A model generated the notes under the pieces. The model saw only the letters and a list, made by a program, of their open reading frames with translations, ran no database searches and had not been told where the DNA came from. Shown piece by piece: positions 35,231-48,890 of a stretch of 64,000 nucleotides of DNA (position 1 is its first letter; each line of letters starts with the position of its first letter). The DNA is from Adenanthera pavonina (Eukaryota > Streptophyta > Magnoliopsida > Fabales > Fabaceae). Made by a program: the position numbers and the translations under genes. The DNA lies in contig JAIVEN010000007.1 in NCBI GenBank assembly GCA_026686845.1, positions 31,369,001-31,433,000 of the forward strand, written 5' to 3'.

Positions 35231-38200
35231 CATATATAACACTAACCTCATGATCTTCACAGTCAAAAGTACAGCACCAACCAAATTTCTTTGACACTGA
35301 TATAAATATATACCTGTGTTGGCTCAAATAACAACACAAAGCCATCGAGGATTTGTTAGTTTTTCCAAATCCGAAAAAGAAGAGGCTATATATATATATA
35401 ATGTACTGAATAGGAGTATGTGGAGTCAAGGGGGCTCGCATACATATGTTTTGCCTTTATCTTTTTTAATTTTTATTTTCTCTTTTTTTTTCCCTCATGG
35501 GAGGTGGGGTTTTGATATTTCTATTTATTTTTTTTTTGTTTTTTGTTTCCATATAACCATACATAATGTTGTTCTGCTCTTCATCTTCTTCGGAATGCTA
35601 ATGGATTAGTGAAGCTTATGTTTTTATGTTTTACCTGCTTTCATGTGTCGCTGATGCTTCATTTATTATTTCTTTGGCACAATTTTGTCATTAAATGTTC
35701 CCTTAATTTGGACGTGTGTGTGTTTGTATAAAGAATGTAATAACATATTTAAATAAATTTGATCATGTGGTAGTCTAACTTAATATTCAACGGACAACGT
35801 GAAGCCACGTCTCTCAAATACTAAAACGCAACGTCTGGATCAATGAAAGTTTTCTTCGTGGAGATACGATCCTGGGCGTCCAATTCATGCAAATCTAGCC
35901 GTCTATTGTATAACATATATATTGTTGGACCAGGCTTTGTCTTTACTTTACTCGAATTTTATTCCCTCTTAAATTGTGGGCCTTGATAATGAAAGCCCAT
36001 TCTAAGACCATCCTAATCGTTAATCAAATGTTACGTTCTTTTACCCCCTCCAAAAAAAAAATAAAAAGAATTAAAACAAAAAATCAAATCATCCGTACCA
36101 AGAAGAAACAACCTTTTAAAACTTGTATCTAGCAATTTAATCTTGATAAGATAGTTGTCCTCATTTGATTTTATAATTTTTAAAAACTCATTGATGTGAT
36201 TTTATTATGTCTGATCTCTTGCTAGCTAGAATCATATTAAGCACAGGCACAAGTATGTATCTATTCACCAGTTATAAATAGTATAGCTTATTTTCTTGAA
36301 CACAATAAATAATTTACAAGATTCAAAATCTAGTTTGAATTTTTTTTTGAAAAAATAAAATTGATACCTTGTTTCAAGTAAAAATAAAATTAGATACATT
36401 TAATTATGTATTGCAAGAAGTTTGAATAATAAGTTGTATTATTCATAACTTGTAAATGATATATGATTTATTATAAATTTTATTATATATATATTGAAAA
36501 TGATGTATTGATATATCGATCATACACTAGTAATGATTATGTGAGGAATAAATTTGGAGAGCCAAATAATAGCTTGACTTTTTAATCAGGACACGAAAAT
36601 TCTAGTCGTACTTCTATAATACAAATAGCAACTTCCACAATATGAATAGTGTGAGCACTTTCTAGACGTGCACGATTAAAACAATTTAGATTGGAGATTA
36701 CTTCATTTAAAAATTAAACACCGTAGAAAACTTTATGTGCGTTAACTTTTCGTTCATACACATATTTTGCAAGACATTACACTACTGAGCAATCAAATGA
36801 TGAGAGACTAACAAGATTAATTTTTCATATTATATTAATTATACTAATTAAATGTCTATGTCTAATCCATGTCAGACTGAGAGAACTTCATTTTTTGAAA
36901 TTGAAAAGTCACTAATCGTAGATCTATGAATAAATCGATAAGTTAAATAAATGAGTGTAACATGACCCACAAATGGATCAAGAAAGTGAACATATATATA
37001 TATATATGCAAGTTTCTGTCTCTGGATATCTTTTAAGTTGATTTGATTCCACAAGAAAGTTAGGGGGAAATTAGTTTTGAATGAAAATTGTGTTGGTAGG
37101 CATTTGATTAAAAAATATTTAAGAATTTAATTTAATATATGCTCATCAAATTGTACAAGCAGTTATTTAAAATTGTATGCATGACAATATCATATAGTAT
37201 GTATTAAAGAAACTAATAATTCATAAAATCGAAGAATTGCATATATTTTCAAGCCCTTTTATTTGTTCACTATCTTTGTTTAAACTTCATTTCTATTTAT
37301 TTTTTTAACAATTAATCAACTTATATACTTTAAAACGAAGACGTACGTGGTTATGCACGAATACATGTGGTCTAAAAGTGAGCCTGTAACTTGCCAACTC
37401 CAAACCAAATATTCCACAGCACATGCATGACATGCAACTTCTCATTTTTCTTTCTTGCAAGCAAATTTTTTTTGGGCATGAATAGTCACTTACGTACATA
37501 CATTACACACGCACATTTTTTTGGGCATGAATAGTCTCTTACGTCCGTACATTACCTACGCGCACACACACACACATCACTCAATTCAACTTTCTAGTTC
37601 TGATTTTTTTTAAACTATGCCCTTATACCATGTTATAGGGATTTGACGTAGTTTTATCTTGTGATGGAATTCTAACACAACTCTCATTCTTTATTTGGAC
37701 TATAGACCGGTTATTAACCTATTCTGTTTGATTTGTAAAAATCGTTATTTCAGAGTTTTCATATATGTTAAGAAAGTCATTAAATAGCCTAGAATATTAT
37801 AAAATTTAATAATATTTTACTAAAATAACCTTAATTTAAATACCCTCTTAAATGATTCATTTGATATTAATGAAAGGTAAAATAGTAAAATAAATAATTA
37901 ATACTTTATTGGAATTTTCAAGTGATATACTTCCTTTAGTCTATATTATAGGGGTTTCCAACTATTCTATACTTATTAAGAAAAATTAGTTTTACAACTT
38001 AAAATTCTAAAAAAAAAAAATTCAACATCACAATTTTATTCTTATTAATTATCAATAACAGTTATTTTGAAAATTTATCATATCTCTTTCTCTTTTTTTT
38101 TTTGTAACTTACGAGATAATAATCATTAAAAGTAAAAAAAAAGTAAACTCCAACTAAAAATTACATAATCCCTTATATTTTGGACCAACTAAGGGTTCTT

Positions 38201-38724
38201 CTAAAATCCTTATAATATGAATCGGAGGGAGTATATTGTGAAAAATCTCAAAAATCTTAAAATAATAATTTTTATGAATTGAATGGGGTATATAAGTGGA
38301 CCTAGTTTTCTATAGAGCTGGACATATGACTATTGATATGGTTGTTTATGACCTTATACCACATCATATATTATTTGTTACAAATAACGACAATAAAATG
38401 TACATAACAAGTACGAATGATAGTTGGACTAACTAGATAGCATTAATTGATGTCCCTTAAAGTCTCAAATTTATGTTTTATGAATAAAATATAAATTATA
38501 CCAAGAGGGCTTCCCATCCCGTTTAATTTTGCGGCTTAACTCCACTAAAATTTGAATTAGTTGATAGTATAAGATATCAAATTAAAAGTTCTTACAAAAA
38601 AAAATAATAATGGGTACATGGTTCATATATAGATTTTTTTTCCTCACAAGGTGATAGATATATAAGTGAAATTTACAATGAACTATAAAAACTGAATTAA
38701 GATGTATAACTAAGACTGCATGGT
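35231..38724. other. Gene-free AT-rich interval between NAC and MYB genes
   Basis: The interval contains the NAC 3' UTR and then AT-rich DNA, with one Stowaway-type MITE described separately. ORFs (36872-37054, 37305-37499) have no recognisable product. Confidence 0.55.
37930..38231. mobile_element. Stowaway-type MITE
   Basis: TA dinucleotides flank both ends. The terminal repeats read CTTCCTTTAGTCTATATTATA on the left and CTCCCTCCGATTCATATTATA on the opposite strand at the right. It is 302 bp, AT-rich and non-coding. Confidence 0.7.
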
Positions 38725-40216
38725 CTAAAAGTTCCATGCAAGGTCATCCATGGAAGAGAGGACGTCATAAGACATATATTCAGAGTTAAGTACACCTTCC
38801 AACAAACCAAAATCAAAGTTATTATTAGAACCCTCCAAACAATTATTATAATTGTCTTCTTCTCTGACTTGTTCAGCATTATTAATTCCCTTCTCACAAG
38901 TAGTACTAGTCCTCTTGTCCTTCTCTTGTTCTAACTGTGCTTCAGTTCCTCCTTCCATTACTGTTTGAGCTGATCTAAAGATCTGATCTTCGTTCTCAGA
39001 AAACCCAATAACTGAAGATAGGTAATCATTATTCCTCATGCAGAAGGAAGAAGAAGAAGAGGAACAAAAGTGGGATTCAGGATTCCCATGAATGGATGAT
39101 TCAAAGGGGAAATTATGATGATGAGGCTCATGGAAAATATTGCTGTTATTAGTGACAGTACTAATAGTTCTTGAGGGTTGTTGATATTCGATGGAGAAAA
39201 TGGTGGAGCTAGAAGGTTGAACATCACTAATATTTTCTGGTTCATGAACAAGTTTGAAAACGGAATTATTGTTATTATTAGAGGAAGAAAGAGAGGGTCG
39301 TCTGTGAGAAGAGAGAAGATTGTGAGTTTGAGGGTCGAAGCCTTGAGAAATGAGTTTCTTTTTGATGCATGAGTTCCAGAAATTCTTCACCTCGTTGTCT
39401 GTTCTCCCTGGTAGATGCTTAGCTATCTGAGCCCATCTGCAATAACCGCACTAACTCATTAATATATGAATATATATATATATGTGTAAGATCCTTTAGA
39501 GAAAATTTGAGTTATTAATGACATGACTATTTTTTTTGTTCACAAATTTTACGAACCAGTATTGTTTGTGATGCATCGACTCTAGTTCGCACTTTTAAAC
39601 TCATATATCAAATGATATATATATATATATATGGTTACAATATGAGGATTTTAATTGGAATGGTATAATTATTTTTGCGGGAGCCCAGGTTAAGAATGGC
39701 AAAATTATTAAGATCCACCGTATTATACTGCAATAGGAATTAGTCTTTAGCAAATAATATCTACTACATTATTTACGAAGAATATACTCTCATTGACAAG
39801 TGAGAATAAAAAGAAAAATATAAGTCTTTTTTGCCTGCGGTTGGATAATAATACAAGATAAGCATTGTTAACTTGAGCAAAGATCTCCCACAAACACTAG
39901 TGTAGAAGACTATAGGCCCCATAATGGAATTGTGGGAATTGATTAAAAATAACAACGCCCATATGTCATTCGGCAATTACAATCTAAAAGATTCAAATTT
40001 TGAGAGAATATTGAGACGATGTATTACCTATTTCCCAGAATTCGATGAACATCGATAATGGTTTGTTCTTCATCGGCAGTGAAGGAACCTCTCTTGAGGT
40101 CGGGTCTCAAATAGTTTATCCATCTCAATCTGCAACTTTTTCCACATCTCTGCAACCCTACACTTGGAATATTAATGCATCACCACATATCATATTCCAT
40201 AAAGCTGGTCATGAAT

Positions 40217-40266
<50 letters not shown>

Positions 40267-40404
40267 AGTAGTGCCTGCAAGTTTAGGAACAGAACTCCAA
40301 CTTTTTTGGCCATGAGTGGTAATGAATCGGACGAGCTTGTCATCTTCTTCAGGAGACCAGAGTCCTCTTTTGATCTTCTGTTTGCTGCAGCAACGATGGC
40401 CCAT
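38725..40404 (-). CDS. R2R3-MYB transcription factor
   Basis: Exons in transcription order: 40404-40275, 40157-40028, 39436-38725, giving 323 residues. The first two exons are each 130 nt with phases 1 and 2, the usual R2R3-MYB layout. The R2 helix tryptophans are W16, W36 and W56. R3 has F69, W88 and W107. The core includes LQRCGKSCRLRWINYLRPDL, LPGRTDNEVKNFWNSCIKKK and ISQGFDP. The R3 repeat lacks the bHLH-interaction signature. The C-terminus is Asn/Ser-rich and ends MDDLAWNF. Known role: DNA-binding regulator in the nucleus. The repeats look nearest to the MYB26/61/86-like wall- and development-related groups, but a firm placement is not possible. The first intron appears to start with GC rather than GT. 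A TATA box lies about 80 bp upstream. Confidence 0.92.
40158..40274 (-). other. GC-AG intron in the MYB gene
   Basis: Family conservation (KLAG-LQRC) fixes the exon ends, leaving GCAG|GCACTA as donor and GTGTAG|GG as acceptor. No GT lies nearby. Positions +4 to +6 do not follow the strong GCAAGT context, so this donor is unusually weak. Confidence 0.7.
40217..40267. repeat. (TA)n(GA)n compound microsatellite in MYB intron 1
   Basis: About 25 bp of TA followed by about 25 bp of GA fill the 5' half of the 117-bp intron. On the transcribed strand this gives a CT-rich tract starting a few bases after the GC donor. Confidence 0.9.
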
Positions 40405-40482
40405 CGATCTCACTTGTTCTTCTCACACTCTATTTCACTTGATAACCCTGGCCATGGGCGATTCAGCATCCTACCTCAGCAA

Positions 40483-40490
40483 TATTTATA
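40483..40490 (-). promoter_or_regulatory. TATA box of the MYB gene
   Basis: TATAAATA on the minus strand lies about 80 bp upstream of the MYB ATG, which fits a leader of roughly 50 nt. Confidence 0.5.
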
Positions 40491-42429
40491 ACAGGACACA
40501 CCTTTCATTATTTTATTTTAAATTAATAATTAATTAATTAATTCATTAATCCCATGTATCCAAGTCCTACACCAGACAGAGGGAGTGATGGACGATTGGC
40601 AACGGCATGGACAATTAGTTCCTTTTTTTATTTAAAAAAACTAAATATAACTTTTGAAAGAAGATTTTGTTATATGTAATTCTTTTTTATCATAAAAATT
40701 TATGGTGCTCTTCTTATTTCAAAAGATACTTTACAATGACCAAATGACGAATGGCTCAAATGAAAGGGATTTGACATGTTTTAACCAAAAGTTTTGAGTT
40801 TTTTTATGAAAGAAAAGAATAAATCATGGTAAAAAGTTTTCCTGTTATTCAGAATTCGAGCTACTCAAGTCCGATTAATTGATAATACTAATTACTAGAT
40901 TGTTATAAAAAATCTACAATTTGGAAATTTATTTTGAAAACAATACATTTAAGAATAATTGTACGAAATTAAAATTAGAACTTACTTAAAACTATAGTTT
41001 TCAAAATTCATATTTCAATATTATTTATTTTTCATCTATAACTAAATTAATTTATCATAAAATAATGTATATTTATTTATCATTGCTATGTATATTAAGG
41101 GGAAATTACAGTTTGAGATTAAAATAATAAATTTATTATGAAATATAACCTGTTTTCACTCATTCTCCTAATTTTACAAATTAATATTTTAGATTTTAAT
41201 ATTTTTATCATATAAAATCCTTTTTTATAATTAATTCATTGTACTGGTTTCTAATTGTAATTCCTCAATATATCAACCACATTCAAATTAATGAATTCTG
41301 GATTAAGACTTTTCATTTTTCACTCATGCAACCTATCTATTTTTCTTAATTGGACTTAAAGGACTGAATAAAACCATTTAAACGCTTTCATAGTCCAAAG
41401 CTCCTATTTCCTATCTTTAGAAGGCAATGCAGGAAGCTTCCTATATATATAATTAATGGTGACATTTTTTCCTTTTACAAATGGTACATTCAGTTAATTG
41501 AATTGATAATTATCTAGAGTGACAAATTGTTTTAGATAAATATTGGTTTAATTTAAATCTCAAATCAATAAACAAGACTGATTTAAACAAATGTACTTTA
41601 ATACTTTTATAATTATTTTAGTTTTGAATAAACCACAAAAAAAAACCTCTCTCACCATGATAGTAGCAATAGATCAAACGGATCATGCTCACAGTACTAA
41701 CAAATAAGATCAAGATTGATGTATAATCAGTCAAGAATCAAGATTAATATGCCTATCCAAGAAACGAATAATTAAATGAATAATGGAAAAGAAAGGTAAA
41801 AGAAAAGAAAGAATCCAATGGTCCCAGTATGCTATCATGAAATGAGAAATGAGCTGGAATTGAAACTTCAGGTTCACTCATGAGAGGGTGTCTCTCTCAA
41901 ACGTCTAATTGAGTGTGATTACCAGTAATCTCTCAAATTAACGAATGTTCATTAGTAAATTAATTTATATAATTATTTCAATTGAAACGTCCACTATAGG
42001 GTCTATATTACCCCCGACAATACACAAATATAACTTCAATAAGAAGCACTTACAGCTTAATCAATCTTCCAACGCATGAATTTGCAGATAGAAATTAGTC
42101 TTAGAGTCACAATTACGCACACCAGCATGCATTTTCAACAGAAAGGAAAAGCATATATGGTGAATAATTGATTATATTCAGACTTACACGTTAGACTATG
42201 GAAAAACATATATAGGGGTCATGGATTAAGTCTACTTTGGTGGGTCTTTCAACTCTATAAGAAACTATATTTTAACGACTCAGAATAATTTGGTAGCCTT
42301 ATCTTTTTATTTCCTTTAAATTGGTCTTATTGGATTATTTAGGTTAGGTTATTCATTACGTGGATACAGTGAGATTCATACACATTAGTTGAAACTCAAT
42401 TCCATCAAGCTATCAGGACTCCTGACTTA

Positions 42430-42800
42430 GGGTGTGTTTGTTTTAGCTTTTAAGTGATTATGGAGTAGAGAAAAGTGATTATGCAGCCAGTAAACAAACA
42501 CAATCCAGATGGAAATAATCACTTATGGCCATTTAAGTGATTATTTCCATAAGCTACTTTTTTCAGCTTATGATAATCACTTTTCTCTCATAATCACTTA
42601 TTTCACTTTTTCTTCTCATTATCCACCCAATAATCACTTAAACTCCAATATCCAAACACATTTCTTTTCTCAAAATCACTTATGGGTTAAAAATATCCAA
42701 ACACAATTCACTTTTGACATAATCACTTATTTTCATAATCTATTATGAATAATCACTTATCCTTATAATCACTTATATATAATCTAACCCAAACACACAC
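42430..42800. mobile_element. PIF/Harbinger-type MITE with TTA target duplication
   Basis: TTA lies at both edges (42427-42429 and 42801-42803). Ends read GGGTGTGTTTGTTTTAG and, on the other strand, GTGTGTGTTTGGGTTAG. The interior repeats TAATCACTTA many times on either strand, an unusual short-motif composition. It is 371 bp and non-coding. Confidence 0.7.
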
Positions 42801-45689
42801 TTAAACTTAATTGTTACATTTTTTTTCCAGTATGGGATATAATATTATTGAATAATTTAGATATGAGTGGCATCAATTTTATTTTTTTTTGTCATAGATT
42901 AGGAGTATTTTTCACTGGCAACAAGGACTAATATTAGTTGAGGTACTAAGAATAAAGAGTAAATCCCTCTAATTAGATTTATTTCATATATATAAAAAAT
43001 GAAAATCAAACTCTAACCACTTACTTAAGGAATGAGAGCTTTAACCATTCAGCCAACATAAAATTAAGTTTTAAATGGAAGAAACCTTTTTAGCGTGAAT
43101 CTTGTCATTCATAATATGTTAAGAAATATTAAGTTTTTTTCACTCAACTCAACCCATTGATTATAGTTACTTATTTACTACAATAGTAAACAAAATAATT
43201 CATGACAAAAAAAAAATCGAATAAAACAAAATAATTATCGCAATGGATACTCATAATGAAAGCGGTGGAAATTGTCCATGTATGGTATGGTCCATCTAAA
43301 GGAAAATATTCCTTTAGCCTATCAAATCATATACTTAATTTTCCCCACAATCATCATGATTTATTTTGTGATATTTTCCCATTTTCTCCTAATCTATATT
43401 ATAGGCACAAAATCTAAATATAATTAAGGTGAACTATTGAATTTCCCTTGGAAAGAACTTGAATTTCTATTATTTAATCAATCATGATAATAGCTCATCA
43501 AACCATGCATGTGAGTTTCTGTAAACCCTTATGATGGTTAAAACAACAATTATTGTTGCTGTCTTGCCCCCACAAAACACTGTATATGTGTGTGTGTGTG
43601 GTCTCTTACGTGTTCATTGAGAGTTTCACAATTTTATTTCTAAATTTTCAATTAAGTAGTTACAATAATTCCTGGCCCTGGCATTTTGTCAATGGTTACT
43701 TATTGGTCAATTCATTAACTGACTGTTCCGTCACCTAAATGAAAAAGAAAAATTCTGAATCCAAATGTAATCATACAATTCTTAACATGTAATTGACTGC
43801 CTGAAATGATATGATGCATGTTCTTAATATTATGATTGTTTTTTAGCCATTTATTATTATGGAATGTTGTTGATAATTCAATTCCCAAAAGATATTATGA
43901 TTGTTTTTTAGCCATTTATTATTATGAAATGTTGTTGATAATTCAATTACCAAAAGAAATTAAAAAGCTTGCGTTGAAACTACCAACATCATATGTAAGC
44001 TATTTAAACTTATATAGTTTAATCCAACTCGATTTAAATTAGTTGGAATATTTTAGATGACTTTTGAAATATGATTGATATTAACAAAAACTAGCATATG
44101 AGCTAGCTAGCTAGCACCAAGTATTTATTTTTTAATATTGTAATCAATTAGTGGTGTTCATATCAATTTATATGGACCCTAAATTAATTAAATAATTTGC
44201 AGCTTTGGAAAATATTTACATCTATGTAATGAATGAAAAGAGAAAGAACGAAGAAGAAACAACTTCAAGATTTAGGGCAAATATATAGATGAGCATCTAT
44301 CTTAGTCTAAATTGCACATAACTCTTCAAAAATTTTAGATTAATTACAGATAATATCTCTGTCGACAATGAAATTCCTTAAACTTTTTTGTAGTTTAAAT
44401 TTTAAATTTATGCAAATAATCCATTAACGTAAATTAGCTTGTTATTTTACAAACATAAAGTAACATGTCAAAGAATTTATTTGCTCATGACTTAAAGTTT
44501 AAAAATTATCAGGCGGAGAACAAAAAGTTTAAGAGGCCTATTAATTAGCATATCGCACTTAGTGAAATAATGGGGCTAATGAATAGCATAACCATTATTT
44601 GCACAAAATTCAAATAGCTCCAACCATTTGCACAGAAGTTTTAGGAGTTCCATTGTTAAATTTAATGATCAAGAGGTTACTGTGCGTACCAGAGATCATA
44701 GCTCAAAATTCCATATAGCTCCAATTTAATTTATGCAGACATCTTTGCATGCTCTGTCCATCCCTTTCTAATAGTTTTTGGTCTCTGACAAAGTCATTGA
44801 TCTCTTGTTAATTATAGTCATAATTAAATTAGAATTGCCACTCTGATTATTCTGTAAGAAACCTTAATTATTCCAATCTTATCCAATATTATTAATTTTA
44901 GGTAACCCATGTGTTTGACATAAACCCTCCGGGCGAATACACAAGAAATAATAATATATTCATCGATCCTTGGATGTTTTCTTGTCTGAATGAATATTTT
45001 TTTCTTGTCCCAGTTATTATCAAAGATGTTAAGAAATTAAATTCACTTTCTTGGAAAAACATTCAATATTTCTACTGCAAATTCAATTTCTTCTTCGACA
45101 GAAAAATGTCCTGGAGTCGTCTTACATGATGTAAGTAAAGTACAGAAGCTGAAATAATTAACATTTGATTATAATTAAATTAATTAAATTTATTATAATA
45201 TATTCAGTGAAGTGGACAAGTTATGTGGTATTCTAATTGGAGTTGAAAGCTTCATGAGTACTACTAGATTTGATTCATTAGTGTCTATCAATAAATTTAA
45301 AAATAAAAAATAAAAAAGCAAAGATAATAACAGTTTTTTCAACCCTCATGAAGAAGGAAAGGTACAGAATGAGGAGCTAGCCAGGGTTCAGGTGAAGTGT
45401 GGTGGTGAATAATCATTCTTACACTTCAAAGATAATGAATTAGTGATATTGTAATTGGAGTGTTTGTGTGTGTGTGTGTGTCTATATATATATATAATAT
45501 CTCTTGCCAAAGTTGACTAAACGACAAAACTATAACTAATCCTTTTGCATTTTCCTCATGACATGTCATCAGAAAAAAACCACTACATAACTTTCGGGTC
45601 CTGTCTCTGTGCGCACTAGGACCGTGTGGCCCAGGTGCTAATGTACTGAATCATCACCACGTAATATATATATATATTTTTTCAGAAAT

Positions 45690-46240
45690 TACAATTTCTT
45701 CTTCAGACAAAATATTTATATTTTCATAATCTAAAAAATTAAAAGTCTAAAATATTTTAATTGAAAAGTGAAAATATCTAATAAAAACTCAAAAAATTTT
45801 ATATAAATTCAAAATTTTAAAACTTAAATTTCAAACTTAAAATTTCATTCTTAATGAAATATTTTGGGTTTTCAGTGAACATATACACGTCTCAGTTGAA
45901 ATTTTTCATGTTTAAGTTAAAATATTTCAAATTATGAAAATATAAATATTTTTCTCGACTGACATCAAATTTTTTTGAGTCTTTATTTAAATTGGTTCAA
46001 AAATTTTATGATAGTTAAGGAAAATATTTATATTTTTACAATTTAAAAAATTTTAATTTGAATCTAAAAAATTTCAATTGAGATGTGAAAATACCTAATA
46101 AAGAACTAAAAAATTTCATTAAAAATAAAATTTCATATCTAAAATTTTGAGTTTAAAAATTTTAAATTTACATAAAATTTTTTGAGTCTCCACTAAATAT
46201 TTTTATGTCTTTGTTGAAAAAATTTAAATCTAAATTAGAA
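45690..46240. repeat. AT-rich direct repeat pair
   Basis: The stretch beginning AAAATATTTATATTTTCATAA near 45700 recurs near 46020 as AAAATATTTATATTTTTACAA, with about 100 bp of similarity in each copy. A partly inverted version lies between them. The origin is unknown. Confidence 0.55.
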
Positions 46241-46970
46241 ATGAGCGGCTTATATAACGCCACATAAGCGACACGCAACGTGTTCGTGGGATTCCTGCAT
46301 GTATCGAAACGGCTTCCATAACTTTCAAGCCCTTCACGTCCCATCCTCTCCCTCCCTCCCTCCCTAGACCATACACACGTCTTTGGGTCTCTTATTTTTA
46401 GTTTTTGAGCCTAAACTTTCTCTTCGATTGGGCCCAAATCGTGTTGTGTTGGGCCTTTCTGACGTTCTCCGACTGGGCTTATAACTTTTATTCATACACA
46501 ACTAATACAGCAAGTGGCTATTGAGCGTGCGCACACTTGCACATAAATACATATGCGAGGAAAATATTTTATGAGGAAAATATTTTATTAAGAGATATAA
46601 AACCCATTTTGATAATTTTTATATATAAAAAAATTAGTTTTCAATTATTAATTGAGAAATATTTTTTATGCTTAAAAAAAAATACACATGCATAAGCTCA
46701 CACACCTACGCATACACACACAATATTAATATATATATATATATTATCAGATTATTCACAAATCATGATCTAATTGACTTATTCATTCACATTCACAACA
46801 ATATATATGAAAGAACATATATAATTAATAGTTAAAACTTTCACCTAATGAATTTTTTTAACCTTAATTTTGAAGATGACGGTTAATTAGATCATATTAT
46901 CTTACTATGGTTACTAAAACTTTGGTTAGATTATGTGGTATGATAAAATAGCCATGCCCAGATCAATATT

Positions 46971-47124
46971 TTAAAAATCGGACCAGACATCAAACCAAAA
47001 ATTTCTCTAGATCATGGTTTTTATGATTCAACCAGTTATACTGACGGTTAAAAATCGGACCGGACATCAAACCAAAAATTTCTCTAGATCATGGTTTTTA
47101 TGGTTCAACCAGTTAGACTGGCGG
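46971..47124. repeat. 77-bp tandem duplication inside the hAT element
   Basis: TTAAAAATCGGACCAGACAT at 46971 recurs at 47048 with a 77-bp period and few changes. This doubles the subterminal region where hAT transposase-binding motifs usually lie. Confidence 0.85.
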
Positions 47125-47346
47125 TTGAACCAGTGACGTAATAATTAAGTAAAAATAATATTATATACAATAATATATGTATAAAAATAAAATATCAAAT
47201 TGTTAAAAAAATAAATTTAAGTAGTTGAAGTTCATAATAAGTTAATAAACTCACATAGTAATAATATATGTTAAATAATTGAAAGTAATGTTAAAACATT
47301 TTAACATGATAACACTATATGACCATAATATTATAAAATGACTATA

Positions 47347-47647
47347 CTCATTCCATCCCCAAATATAAAAAATAAATCATTAATTACTTCATCTGTATTA
47401 AGGAAAAAATAGTTTTGGTAGTTAAACTCATTAATTGTATTACAATTTCAAATTTTTTTCAAAATTGTCCACATTAAAAGTCTAAAGTAAGATTAATTCA
47501 TTATTAGTAATTATCAATACAATCTTAATTGCTCAAGGGTATAAAAGGAAAATAATATTAATTACTTCAAAAATTTTATTCATGTATCTAATATTTGGGA
47601 ATAAATAAAGAGTCTTAAAATTCTTTTATAATTTGGAACAGAGAGAG
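47347..47647. mobile_element. Stowaway-type MITE nested in the hAT element
   Basis: It is flanked by TA on both sides. Terminal repeats are CTCATTCCATCCCCAAATAT on the left and CTCTCTCTGTTCCAAATTAT on the other strand at the right. It is 301 bp and AT-rich. Confidence 0.65.
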
Positions 47648-48890
47648 TATAATACAATGAAAATTTTCATTTTTATAATTAGTAATTTTAAAATAAAAAG
47701 GAAAATAGTGTTTTACTCTCTAATAATTTTTATAATTAATAATTTTGACAGAAAAATTAAATTTAAGTTAAATTTTTCCTAATTTAAAAACCTCCGGTTC
47801 TCTAAAAATCGCTTCGGTTCCTGGCTCAATTTCGATTTTTGGTTCAAAAGTCAATTCAAATCAATCCAATTCTGGGTGACGGTTCAACCGGTCCGACCGT
47901 CTGGTCCGGTTATCAGAACATTGGCCCAAATCAAATGATCTAAAACGGATTCAATTATAATTTTACTAACAATTAATAAAAATTGTAATTAAATCTTAAA
48001 CAACAAATAATTCAATCACAATTTGGACAGAGACTACGCAGCTCAATTCCATCGAGTTTTAAGCACTTTGAAAATTTTATTGAGCTCCAGAATTAATATG
48101 GAGGGTTATGCCACAATATCAAACATATGTCTCCTACACATTTAATATTAGAATATTTTTACATTTTGATCTCGATTAATTGAATGGAATGAATCCAATT
48201 TCTATCAACATTTTTCCTCTTAACGAAAATTCAAATCATAGTAGGCAAAAAAAAAAAAAAAAAGAAAGAAAGAAAGTTAAAATCATATGTTTTGATGTTT
48301 GGTGTACCTAAATTTTTTTTTTGGGTTAACCCTTTTGTAGGTAAACTTTTTAAATAAAACAAATTTTCTATTGAAAATTGTTAAAACGGAGATTAGGTTA
48401 CAGAATAACTCGGTAAGTTAAAGATTTCAATTATTAAATTAACAATATAATTTTATTATGAAAAATACCAAAAAAAAATTAATTTATTTTCTAATAAAAA
48501 ATCACTAGAGCCCATATTCACAAAAATTTTTATATCAACAATCCGTCCAGTAGTAACTTTGACATATAATGAGTTTCCCCGTCCCATGAAATGCTAGACT
48601 TTGATAAACTTAAGACTAAATTACTCTCAATTTAACAAAAAAAAAAAAAGGGACCAACACCAGTAATTTATTTTATTAAATGAATCAGAGAGATAATTCT
48701 TGAAACTTGAATAACGCTTGATTTCGAGTAGAACAACAATATATGACTTCACTTGTGATTATAATTAGAATGTTGGAACATAATCCAACTACATATAATT
48801 CAAATGAGATTAATGTATAAAGGACTCAGCAGAAGATGAGCCAGAGATTAATCCAACTTCTTGATCAAAGAAGGTGATTCTGAAAGCCGG

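Larger units (their letters stand above)
40500..46963. other. Gene-free AT-rich interval
   Basis: No gene is supported. It contains a PIF/Harbinger-type MITE (42430-42800), a local tandem duplication at 43819-43950 that repeats TATTATGATTGTTTTTTAGC, and AT-rich direct repeats at 45.7-46.2 kb. The ORFs (42509-42748, 43836-44042, 44911-45129) overlap these repeats or show no family motif. Confidence 0.55.
46964..47923. mobile_element. Non-autonomous hAT element
   Basis: The target duplications GCCCAGAT (46956-46963) and GCCCAAAT (47924-47931) differ by one base. The ends read CAATATTTTAAAAATCGGAC and, on the other strand, CAATGTTCTGATAACCGGAC. There is no transposase ORF. The left subterminal region is tandemly duplicated and a Stowaway element has inserted inside, so the original element was about 0.6 kb. 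Confidence 0.75.

Noticed and set aside
35935..35955. TTGGACCAGGCTTTGTC, resembling mature miR166
   Set aside because: Only about 11 central bases match and no complementary arm is found nearby, so no hairpin precursor is supported.
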